The notes beneath the pieces are model-generated. The model was not told the origin of the DNA. It made no database searches and saw nothing but the letters and a program-made list of their open reading frames with translations. Positions 12,236 to 22,053 of a stretch of DNA of 64,000 nt are shown here, in pieces (the stretch's first letter is position 1; the number at the start of each line of letters is the position of its first letter). The stretch comes from Strigamia acuminata. Lineage: Eukaryota; Arthropoda; Chilopoda; Geophilomorpha; Linotaeniidae. A program made the translations under genes and the position numbers. Location of the stretch: assembly GCA_949358305.1 (NCBI GenBank), contig OX442316.1:5828001-5892000 (forward strand). The letters are read 5' to 3'.

Positions 12236-12649
12236 TTAGATTTATGAGGAAATTTGAATTGGTCACACTATGGGTTGATATAAGTGCAGCACACAAATTC
12301 TCGCATTATGTGCGGCGGTCGTCGTGTGAAAACTACAGGAGAAGGATTTGGCTGCCGTGCAGTGAAGCCATCGCTTGGGATTGCGAGATATATTATATTA
12401 CATTATATTATATTATTCTGAGCAATATTAAAAAGATTGAACTTGTTGTTAATAAAGCATATTTATTGTTCTATTTATTTTAATTCCATTTTAAATTTTA
12501 TTACGTTGGAAATTTGGATAATTTGACGTTAGGTCGCCCGAGTTCGATGATGAAGCAATCTGGGCAGTATTCAATACCATATTGTTTCATTCGGTTGTGT
12601 CTAGAAGGCGACAGAGACCAGAGGCAGTTTGAAATTGGAAACGGTAGCG

Positions 12650-13200
12650 CCAACTATGTTTCTAGATTGAAATGAATCAGGAGTTAAAATCCCTCTTGAT
12701 GGTGATTATCCTGTGGAAAGGACCGATTTATCACTCATGGAAGCAATGCAATACGGTATTGTTTCATGCACGTTTATTTGACTCACATGTCAGTTTCAAA
12801 CAGGTTTTGTGTATAGGCGATAAATTCGGATTCATCGAAGCAGACATTCAATAGGTATTGTTTCATTCAGTCGTCTCTAGATGGCAGCAGTGACCAGAGA
12901 CAGTTTGTGAGTGAAAAACAGTGGCGCCATCTATGTTTCTAAGTTGTAATGAATCAGGAGTTAAATTTCCTCTGATAAGTGAGTGGTGATTATGCTTTGG
13001 AAAAGCCCGATTTATCGCCCATGGAAGGAATGCAATACGGTATTGTTATATTTACACACAGTTCAGTTTCAACAGGTTTGGCACGCCTGCGATACGTTCG
13101 AATATGTTTTTTAGATTTATTGTGCAGATTAAAGCCAGTTTTGATCATGTGCGATATATTTTACAGTTTAGTTTCAACAAACTTTGCACAGTGGGTTATA
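12650..13200. repeat. Diverged tandem duplication of about 280 bp
   Basis: The phrases ATGAATCAGGAGTTAAA, GATTTATC(A/G)C(T/C)CATGGAAG and GCAATACGGTATTGTT occur in the same order at about 12,671-12,770 and 12,949-13,050. A further GGTATTGTTTCATTC(A/G) phrase is seen at 12,580 and 12,855. This is a degenerate two- to three-copy repeat. It leads into the 62-bp array, whose GATAAATTCGGAT word already appears here at 12,820. Confidence 0.7.
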
Positions 13201-13229
13201 AAGTCGGATACCGGTACCTTTATTTGACT

Positions 13230-13870
13230 CGCAGGTCAATTTCAACATGTTTTGTGCATGGGCAATAAATTCGGATGAGTTTTCACGTCTACAGAGCAGT
13301 TTCAGCTTGTATTTGTTCGTGGGCGATAAATTCGGATGAGTTTTTACATATACAATGCAGTATCAGCTTGTATTTGTGCGTGGGGGATAAATTCGGATGA
13401 GTTTTTACATATACAATGCAGTATCAGCTTGTATTTGTGCGTGGGGGATAAATTCGGATGAGTTTTTAAATCTCACAGACCAGTTTCAGCTTGTATTTGT
13501 GCGTGGGCGATAAATTCGGATGAGTTTTTAAATCTCACAGACCAGTTTCAGCTTGTATTTGTGCGTTGGCGATAATTTCGAATGAGTTTTTAAATCTCAC
13601 AGACCAGTTTCAGCTTGTATTTGTGCGTGGGCGAAAAATTCGGATGAGTTTTTACGTATACAATGCAGTATCAGCTTGTATTTGTGCGTGGGGGTTAAAT
13701 TCGGATGTATTTTTTAGATATTCAGAGCAGTTTCAGCTTGTATTTGTGCGTGGGCGATATATATATTCAGATGCATTTTACAGAACAGTTTCAGCTTGTA
13801 TTTGTGCAGGGGCGATAAATTAGGATGAGATTTTATACATACAATGCAGTTTCAGCTTGTATATATGTTA
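13230..13870. repeat. 62-bp tandem array, about ten copies
   Basis: The unit contains CAGTTTCAGCTTGTATTTGT, GCGTGGGCGATAAATTCGGA and TGAGTTTTTA plus a variable tail (ATCTCACAGAC or CATATACAATG). Copies differ by 5-15 percent, so the array is older than the 23-bp array at 7.6 kb. The 85-codon plus-strand frame at 13,566-13,823 only reflects the repeat. Confidence 0.9.
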
Positions 13871-13956
13871 GTGGGTGTTTTATATTGATAATGTGTTTTA
13901 TTTTCTTTTCTTAATTTTTTAATGTGTTAAAACTTTAAGGTGAATTTGTTTTGAAT

Positions 13957-14080
13957 GGTAAGTTGAAGTTGAATTTAAAATGTTTGACAAAAATTTGAGG
14001 CAAATTGAGAGTGGCACTTTGTTTATTTGTGCTATTTTTATTGGAAAATTTGAATTTTGAAAACAAGCATTATTAGATTC
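13957..14080. repeat. Direct duplication, copy 2 (partner 12,122-12,235)
   Basis: This near-identical copy of the 12.12-kb segment shares, for example, GAGAGTGGCACTTTGTTTAT and ATTTTTATTGGAAAATTTGA. It lies immediately distal to the 62-bp array. Confidence 0.8.
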
Positions 14081-15359
14081 AGCAACACGAAAATTTAGAA
14101 ATGTTTTTGCGAATGAAATTATTTCGGGTCCCAACTAATGTTTGCTCGTGGGAACTTTGTGTAGTCGCGATGTCTTATCGTTCTAAAACCATCACAAAAT
14201 GGAAAAATTACATCCGTCTTGTAACAATTGTGAGATGCAAATTGACAGGTTTTTGTACAAAATGTTAAGAATTAATTAATTAATTATAAATAAATCAAAT
14301 TAGCTTTTTCAATGCAATATCTTTTCTTTTGTTCAAAACTTGCCGCGACTACGAGGATGCCTGATTTACAAGGATTTACAAGGATTTTCGAGGATGCCTT
14401 ATTATGGACAACAAAACAGTACAATTTGAAGACTTTTACATGCCATTATAATCGATGAGGTATTTTCTCTTCTCAGTCAATCTTCCTTCCCTCTTTTCTG
14501 TATTTTTTGTTTTCTTCCAATCATTAGTTCCAAGATCTAGGCCGAAATCAATAATGACCTTTGTTTACTTTGTAGATCAAGATGGAAACCATGGGTTCAC
14601 GGTATTCCATATTGCATTGCGCGATGGTAGATTTGTTCCCCTGCAACTGAGCGTCTTCAGATTTAGCATGTTTACAAGTGCAGTGTAGTTCAGTTCATTG
14701 ATATTAGGTACGCAACAGGAAGTAAAATGAAACGAAATGGTCTGACTTTCTTTATACTAATTGATGTTTGTTTTCTTTTATTGAAATTACCGTGTAGTAA
14801 AAGTTTTACATGAAGCTTGCACGTTAATATGAATTGGAAATGAATCGGTAACTTTACAAAAATTTGTCCAACGCTATGCAATTTAGACACACTACGAGTT
14901 TAAAGTTTGAAGATTTACAACGATATTAATTAGCGACTGCATTTGTTGGTGAAGTTTGTTGTCGTGGCCGAGGAAACACGTTCGGTTTCGTAAAATCAAT
15001 GTTGAAAATGATAATTGACATGTTGTGACATGTTGTTTCACGTTGTATTCGCTTTGTGTCAACGGAACAAAGAAATAAAAGCATAAATCGCTGCTAATCT
15101 TGATTTTTTTTATTGCGCAATAAAAACTGATCAGCTGAAATAAAAATGCCAAAGAAAAGAGCTGTCCTTGGACTCCACTGCAGCGCATCACTTTTTCAGG
15201 GAGCTTCACACACAATAATTATCATGTGTTTGAAAATAATTTTTCCGTGAAATTGTACCGGTATTTATTTAATGGCTTGAATGAACTGTGTCAATTTATG
15301 TTTTGGGTTTTAAGTCATGTTGAAGCTTCTGTTTCGTATGTTCAGTTTAAATGAAGCTC

Positions 15360-15685
15360 TGAAATGATGCACTCAGAGTTGCGTTGCTTAGCAACTCTCT
15401 TGAGATTTCTTTGTTTCTAATTTTTATTATTAGGTGACAGCACGCAGGAATTTGACATTTTTCTAGAAATATCATTCCATCACAATAGATTACTATTAGA
15501 TAATTTATAACGTTTAAATCAATAGTAGGCAAATGGTGCATTCTTGGTATGCATTTAAATGATGAATTTAAAATTTCGTTGATTAGCAACTCTCTTTAGA
15601 ATTTTGTATTTCAAGTTTTTATCATCAGGTGACGGCACGGAGGAAGTTGGAATTTTTTCTTGAATTTTCTGTGATTTTTGATTGG
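15360..15685. repeat. Two diverged ~100-bp direct repeats with X-box-like palindrome
   Basis: The segments at about 15,375-15,475 and 15,575-15,680 share TTAGCAACTCTCTT, a TTTTTAT(T/C)AT(T/C)AGGTGAC(A/G)GCACG phrase and following AGGAA(T/G)TTG words. The first copy contains GTTGCTTAGCAAC, an imperfect RFX/X-box-like palindrome. No gene is seen around it. Confidence 0.6.
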
Positions 15686-15954
15686 TTATTCAGATGAGGT
15701 TACGAGGCGTTTGCTACTTTGCATCTTTATTTTTTCGCTTAGATTTTTATCAGTTTTCATCCCGGCTTGGAAGCGAAGCGCACGGCATTTTGAGGTGAGT
15801 GTATTTGAAATTTTACTTTTTAGTTTTAATTTAGCGGTTTTTAAATTCCTTTTTCATGGAATTAATTATTAGACGTTTTGCCCTTCTATTTTTTAGATAT
15901 TTGTACAGTTAATTATATATTTGGATAGTGTTTTGTGTCGCTAAGGCGAGAGCA

Positions 15955-16090
15955 TATTTCATTAGTTTTCTTTAGTCTTATTTCATTAGTTTTCTTTAGT
16001 CTTATTTCATTAATTTTCCTTAATCTTATTTCATTAATTTTTCTTAATCTTATTTCATTAATTTTTCTTAATCTTATTTCATTAATTTTC
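15955..16090. repeat. 24-bp tandem array, 5-6 copies
   Basis: The unit is TTTCATTA(G/A)TTTTCTTTAG plus TCTTA, with A/G and C/T substitutions between copies. It precedes the 26-bp array by about 60 bp. Confidence 0.85.
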
Positions 16091-16147
16091 CTTAGTTTAA
16101 TTTAATATTTTCTGATAATTTAATAAAATGTTATTCTCATTTTACAG

Positions 16148-16335
16148 TAAGACACGAATAGTTTCAACGAGCGGTAGACACGAAAAGTTTCAACGAGCGG
16201 TAGACACGAAAAGTTTCAACGAGCGGTAGACACGAATAGTTTCAACGAGCGGTAGACACGAATAGTTTCAACGAGCGGTAGACACGAATAGTTTCAACGA
16301 GCGGTAGACACGAATAGTTTCAACGAGCGGTAGAT
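16148..16335. repeat. 26-bp tandem array, about seven copies
   Basis: The unit is AGCGGTAGACACGAA(T/A)AGTTTCAACG. Copies are nearly identical. The AGCGGTAGACACGAA word closely resembles AGCGGTAAACACAAA in the variant blocks of the 5.97-7.4-kb minisatellite, hinting at common origin. There are no unique spacers between units, so this is not a CRISPR-like array. Confidence 0.9.
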
Positions 16336-16548
16336 ACGAATTTCCAACATTTTAGTTCCAAAATTTGTGTTTCAAAATTTGTGTTTCAAAATTTGTGTTT
16401 CTACATTTTAGTAATTACTATTTTTGTATAATTATTTTTATTTTTACAATTTTTATGTATTTTGGTTATTTTTATTTGATAATTTTTTACTTCCTTTAGG
16501 TTAATAAATTCTAACATCAACGTTGGCAAAACATCGTGGGACATTTTT

Positions 16549-16580
16549 GGGGGCCCAGAGCGTGGCACACTCTGGGTCCC
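16549..16580. other. GC-rich stem-loop
   Basis: GGGCCCAGAG and CTCTGGGTCCC form an inverted repeat with one bulge around a short loop (CGTGGCACA). It stands out in AT-rich surroundings. Its function is unknown. Confidence 0.5.
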
Positions 16581-16918
16581 AGTGTGGGTCAAACGGTGGA
16601 GTCTCAAGGGGGATGTTTACCCGAGATAATCCTTTAAATGGTCCGTTATAACCCGGTTGAATGTTTTGTTTGCCATTTATTTTCCTTTTAAGGAAAAATT
16701 TGTAAAATTTCTATGAAAAGTGTGTATTTTTAATAAAGTTTTATTTTCTATAAGCTATGTCATTTCTGCAAAAAATTTACTAAGTCCAAAAATCAATAAG
16801 GCGAATCTATGCCAAATTTTTATAGGTTTGGACTTAGACTAAAAAGGGGATGGAGGGTGGGTATACAGATTTTCCCATTTTAGATAAATACTAAAGTAAT
16901 TATAATTTAAAGTATATT

Positions 16919-16985
16919 GTACAATTATAATTGTACTAAAAGTTTTATTTCAACTTTACAAAAACAGTTGAAATAAAACTTGTAG
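16919..16985. other. Perfect palindrome followed by strong hairpin
   Basis: GTACAATTATAATTGTAC is an 18-bp perfect palindrome (16,919-16,936). It is followed by a hairpin with perfect 16-bp arms, AAGTTTTATTTCAACT (16,940-16,955) and its complement (16,966-16,981), around a 10-nt loop; the stem extends further past one mismatch. It could be a tiny inverted-repeat element or an RNA hairpin. I have no evidence of transcription. Confidence 0.7.
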
Positions 16986-17439
16986 TAAAATTACAATGAC
17001 ACAATACACACAAATAACTTTTATTTCACTTAAATAAAAAATTACACTTAAGAATTACAAAGGTTAATGAGAAAAATGGCAATAAATAAATCAAAAGATT
17101 TCAGTGTTGAATCCTCTGGATTAACCTAGAAGTCTGTTTAAACCTAAAAAATAAAAAAATACACAATTAATACATTACAAAATTAATAAACTGTAAAAAA
17201 ATATAAGACGAAAAGTCAAAAGCAACAAATTAAACATGACGCCTTATTCGTGTAATGCGCTATAAAATGAAACGTTAAAAGTCTGAAAACCAAATCGATA
17301 GTTAATTAACGAAATTAAAAGAAACACGCGAGTGAACTAGTTAAAACATAATGCGCTTTTTAAATGAACAGCGCAGTGTGAAAACGAAACACAATTAAAT
17401 AAAACTGTAAAGTATAAAATAAAATAAAAAAGAACAACT

Positions 17440-17863
17440 TACTCACCGTAGGAAATCCACAACATGAACGTCCTCCACCGAACCGGAACACCGAATGGCG
17501 AAAACTGAGCTCGAAGACAAGTTTAAAAAAAGAATATGCAAATTAGTACTGGCTCGCAGACTAATCAGCATAGCCAATCAAAAACCATAGAGCCAAATGG
17601 CGCCATTTAGTGAGAACACTCGCTACTACTCGGCACATGGTAGAAACATTACCAACTAAAAAAATAAAATAAAAATAAAAATCAAGCAGTTGTAAATTTT
17701 AAAATGCATTAAAATAAAAAATTCTTTAAAATTACACTTTCCTTCCATCTAAGACCGCCATCATAAATGTGAATGTTCTACCACCATGTGGGAAAACACG
17801 TAAACTACACGCGCCACGATATCCGACAATCGAGAAAAGCTGTAACATAATAACTCATTTTAG
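17440..17863. promoter_or_regulatory. Likely promoter region upstream of the Vms1-like gene, possibly bidirectional
   Basis: This spacer has a higher GC content than its surroundings. It contains the 12-bp palindrome AATGGCGCCATT (about 17,597-17,608) and a GACCGCCATC word resembling a YY1 site (about 17,754). On the minus strand a strong donor consensus, CTACG|GTGAGTAAG, sits near 17,449, as expected if a transcript starts here and runs leftward into the repeat region. No coding exon is seen in that direction, so any such transcript is probably non-coding. Confidence 0.35.
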
Positions 17864-19578
17864 ATGGATTTCGCCAGCAAAGCTTCCGATCCGGAACCAA
17901 TAAGCAACAAAACTAATAACACTTACACCACGTGTATGCTCTACGATAAAGAAGATCTGAAAAACATGCTCAGAGACTTAACTGTCATCACACACGGCCA
18001 AATCAACCAAGAAAACCCATCAACCTCACTCCCAACAGCAACAGGTTTCAAATTTCAAACCACAAATATTAATTTTACTTATAGTTTTAAAACTATCCAT
18101 TCTTTCCATTGCAGTCGATGAAGTACTCAAAGATTTAAAAATCTCTTCTGCCTTGTCGTGTTCGTCCTGCCACACTCAGTTCTCCAGCCACTCTGAACAG
18201 AGAGCTCATTTCAAAACGGAATGGCACAGACACAACTTGAAGCAAAAACTAAAAGGCGTCGAATCCATCACTCAAGACGAGTTCGATTCCCGAAACAGCT
18301 GCGAACCGGACACCGGCGAAGGCTCGAAAACCCCCCCGCGGAGAAAAGTGAGAAGGCCAAAACCGTCGGGATTGCCCGCACACTTGGCTGGCAGAGCTTC
18401 GCCGACACCTTCCAACAGTTCCAGCTCAACCGACAGCGAAGAGGAATTTTCCAGCGACGCGGATGACGATCCGGACGTTCGCAGGAACCCAAAACAATTA
18501 TTTAAAAACGGCGCTGGAAAGGTTCTCGCCGTTTACCGATGCGTATTGCACGGCAAACAAGTGAGGGCATTTGTATTTGATCGAATCATCCATTTTTCAT
18601 TGAATAATTTCATTTTTTTCCAGACTTTTCCTTCGCACGACGGGGAATTAATTCGCTCGATCTGCACGCTCCATCAAAGACTCAACTGGGCCGTGATTTT
18701 GGTCGGTGGCGGACACTTTGCAGCGGCCGTTTTCAACGGGTAACAACAGTTGAAATCAAACCAAATTCCATCAAATTTGACATTTCTACTACTTAGGAAA
18801 GACATTGTAGCTCACAAGACGTTCCATCGCTACACCGTGCGAGCGAAACAAGGCTCGAGTCAGAGCTCGCGTGATGGAAGACAGTCGGGCGGCGCGCCGC
18901 GGTCGGGCGGTGCAAGTTTGCGGAGGCAAAACGAAGCCACGCTCGTGCAAGATGTACAAGTCTTACTAGAATTGTGGGACTTGCACTTGAAAAAAAGTCA
19001 CATAGTATTCTTTCGCGCACCTGGTAGCAACAAGGCTATTCTTTTTGGTGGCAAAGTGCCGCCGTTTAAAAAAGGCGACGACAGACTCCGTCCGATCCCA
19101 TTTCCCACTTGTCGCGCGACATTGCAGGAGGTTCAACGGATACATCACGTGTTGAGCTCAGTTACGTGCTACGGTAAATGAAATAGAGGTTTAGTTGTGG
19201 TTCAACCTAACGATTTCATTTCAGAGAGTCTAGAAGCGGCTATAACGGGGAGTCTAAAGGTTATGCCTTTTCACAACCGATTCTCGCCCGTTCATAAACC
19301 GAAGCGAAAAAAGGAGAAAAACGATCAGGCTTCGGTAGGGCCGAAAAATAGGCAAGGTAGGTTAAATTCAAGCTCGAATTATTTGTACGATGTAAATTGG
19401 AATCTAAATCCTTACAGAAGAGCCACCTTCGGATACTTTTCCGGGTGTTACCGATAGCGACGAGGGAGTCAAGTTTTTAAGCACTGAAGAAACATTCGAT
19501 ATGAATGAGCTCAAAATGTTTGACAGCAGTGAGGGAAAACGTAAACCTAGAAAGGGGAGAAAGTACAGACCGAGTTGA
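17864..19578 (+). CDS. Vms1/ANKZF1-like peptidyl-tRNA release factor, short form
   Basis: This is a six-exon gene: 17,864-18,044, 18,115-18,560, 18,624-18,739, 18,797-19,173, 19,225-19,356 and 19,418-19,578 (1,413 nt, 470 aa). The family acts in ribosome-associated quality control, releasing stalled nascent chains from 60S subunits. Residues 76-98 form a C2H2 finger (C76, C79, H92, H98). The VLRF1 domain spans about 205-345 and includes the RAKQGSSQ motif; Q270 fits the catalytic glutamine known in this family. Human ANKZF1 has, after this domain, ankyrin repeats, a coiled coil and a p97-binding VIM motif. None is seen here, and the protein ends in a basic tail. Polyadenylation-like AATAAA occurs near 19,630. 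Confidence 0.85.
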
Positions 19579-19866
19579 TGTTAATCAATTATTATAGGCA
19601 ATTTTAGTTTAATTTTTTCACGTTTTATTAATAAAATAAAAAAGTTTTAAAAATACTAAATAAACACACTGGTTTTCTTTCTTATGAAAATTGCTTTGAA
19701 ACCAAGCAATTTATTTTTCACAAAAGTTGATACAAAAAGTTTGTATAAAATTTGTGTAAACTGATTGATGTGTTGAGACAAATGTATAAATAGGTTAATC
19801 GGGTATAAATAAAGTCAAAAATATTTTACTTTTATGGAAAGTAAAATAAATATGAAATTATTCCGC

Positions 19867-19906
19867 CAAAAGTGAATTCTTTCAAAAGATGCGAAATTCA
19901 CTTTTG
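19867..19906. other. Hairpin between convergent genes
   Basis: CAAAAGTGAATT and its perfect complement AATTCACTTTTG flank a 16-nt loop in the 356-bp gap between the convergent Vms1-like and caspase genes. It may lie in a 3' untranslated or termination region. Its role is unknown. Confidence 0.5.
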
Positions 19907-19934
19907 AAGGTTTTGGATGGTCGGGTCTTTTTCT

Positions 19935-21158
19935 TTACGAGGTACGTTTAGGATGGAAATACACTTTTCGTGTCAGCATGGAAGTGATGCAAGGAATTTG
20001 TTTTTTCTTGTCCATTACTGGGTTATCGGGCACGTTAGATTCGAAATCGGTCGCTACTATTTGATTAACAAAAGTGAGCAGACTCATCAGATCAAATTGT
20101 TGGCCGTAAGTTTGGAAAACTGCCGACACCGCTTGGATGAACCAAGAACCTTCGTTGGTATTGCGCCACGAAAAAAATCCTGCAACACGCAAAAATTAAT
20201 TAAACACTATTTCTCGCGCTGGAATAAATTATTTTACCAGGAATAGTCGAATAATGAATTAAAATGTCGGCGTAGGTTGGAATTTTATAGTTTTGAGAAT
20301 TATCGGTTCGGTCAATCACGTTCACCCCAGCATCCAATCTATCTCCTTGACATGCCTATGATAGAAAAAAAACTCAGGTTAGGGATTCATTACCTACTAA
20401 ATCACGTTTTGACGTCCAGATAAATCTAACAAAAAGGTAAAACACCTGAATGAAAAATAACTTTGGTTTTCCAGCCAAAGTGGGGCATTTATCGGCCGTG
20501 AACGGCTCCCATAAATCTTCCGGACGTATTTTTTTATCGTTGGCGTAAAGGCAATTGAGATCTCCATGCGTAAATATGGAAATTAGAACACAATCGTTAT
20601 TTGAGTGATCTGTTTCAGCAACTGGAAAGATAGAAAAATGTAAGAAAACTAGAATTTCGATGGGGAAATATAAAAAATCACCTTTTTTCAATTCGTCGAT
20701 GATTTTATTGGCCGAATAATCGTCGTAAATTTTAATGTTACTTTCGTTAAATCCTAAAAATTCGAGCGCTCGTTTAAAATTGTCTCGGTCTTTATCCGTC
20801 CCATTTCTGCGATTTAAGGAGAGTCGAGGGTTGAAATCTTTATGATTGAAAATAAGAGCGACTCCTCGGCTCGCATGGCCCATGTTATAAAGGCTCGCGT
20901 ATTTGCCAACTGGCATGTCTATATTTTTTCGGTTATTAAATGGATTCCAATTTAAAAATATGTTTTTCGAATCTAATTCGAGTTCTGAAATGTCTTCGGC
21001 AGCGGGGATTAGCCCGGCAGTGTCTTCTGAAACAGCTACATTCTCATTTCTGGAAATTATTAACAAATTGGATTAGTTTGTGACAAATTTTTCATATAAA
21101 AATCAGATTCGTACGCTGTTAGATCCTTTGCATCTGGAATGTCTAAACTCGAAGCCAT
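19935..21158 (-). CDS. Effector caspase (caspase-3/7, Drice/Dcp-1 type)
   Basis: There are five exons, minus strand: 21,158-21,115, 21,049-20,682, 20,621-20,446, 20,355-20,238 and 20,179-19,935 (951 nt, 316 aa). It would be a cysteine protease cleaving after aspartate during apoptosis. The prodomain is short, with no CARD or death-effector domain visible. The large subunit carries the catalytic His156 (FTHGD) and Cys198 in the QACQG pentapeptide. The small subunit has [21 protein letters not shown]-type S1-S4 pocket residues typical of executioner caspases. The exon 3/4 junction falls exactly between Q and ACQG, so the uninterrupted reading frame misses the active site. The ATG lies in a 44-nt first exon, and frame continuity across all junctions supports the model. 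Confidence 0.9.
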
Positions 21159-22053
21159 GATCTAGCGAACATGAAAAAAACAAACAAATTATACACAATT
21201 TAATCGAGAAAGCTTAGTTTAGTTCAACTTATGTGTGGTTTTTATTAAACCACCTGTTAGCTTTCAGTTTTATGACGAAAACTGTTAAATAAGTAGACAT
21301 TTTGTAATTTAAGATGTATCGGGGATCTACTGTGGCGAGTCCGAGGATCCGTCCTTTTGGTAGGGTCAGACAAGTCACAACTTGTACAAATTATTGCATA
21401 GGTTGTATAGTTAATTTGCAAGTTCCGTTCGTTTCAGATTATAAATTTTTCTGACCGCAAACTTAAAAATGGTAGCTAAAACACGATATTTACTGTATAC
21501 TTACGGTGTTTATTGTCTTTTAAAGATCCGCTTGACTCATGCAACGCGCCAGTTGAATAACTCACCTTCAGCTCTCGAATGTCTCGTGAGCTCGGTAAGA
21601 AACGAGACTTGAGAGTTGAGACTAGCACTTGAAACGTGCCGAACCAAAATGAAATAAAAATTAATTAAGCTAGTACGAATTATCTTTTTATTCAATTGCT
21701 TTGGGTTGAAAACAGCTGGCAGTAAAATAATTACATTTTGTCCCAAAAAATATAATAAACGTACAATCTGCTTTTATTTTATTACTTTTAAATCATAAAG
21801 AAAAATAATCTTTTACAAAATTCCAATCAAAACTTGGAATTTAAAACGGTTTTAAAATATCAGATTATTTTTTTTGAATAAAAAAAAAGTTTGAATGTAT
21901 TTCTCAATTTCTGTATTGCGAGTGATAACTTCTGGTTGGCACATGCGCAGTCAGCATATAAATACCAGGTGCACAGACACAGATACAGAATATCAAAGTC
22001 AAGGGCTTGATAAGCACACTCTCTTGTTTTCCTCATCATCAAGTGTATCGAAG
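21159..22053. promoter_or_regulatory. Divergent promoter region between caspase and NAGK
   Basis: This is the shared upstream region of two divergently transcribed genes. On the NAGK side, an ACATGCGCAG word resembling an NRF1 site (21,941-21,950) is followed by a TATA-like CATATAAATA (21,955-21,964), about 90 bp before the NAGK start codon. I see no clear motif on the caspase side. The rest is AT-rich, without genes. Confidence 0.45.

Noticed and set aside
16148-16335. CRISPR-like array of 26-bp repeats
   Set aside because: Units are directly contiguous with no unique spacers, and the genome is eukaryotic.
20374-20445. Extended C-terminal end of the caspase reading frame
   Set aside because: This is intron read-through. 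Splicing at 20,446/20,355 restores QACQG, so the read-through was not taken as the main product.
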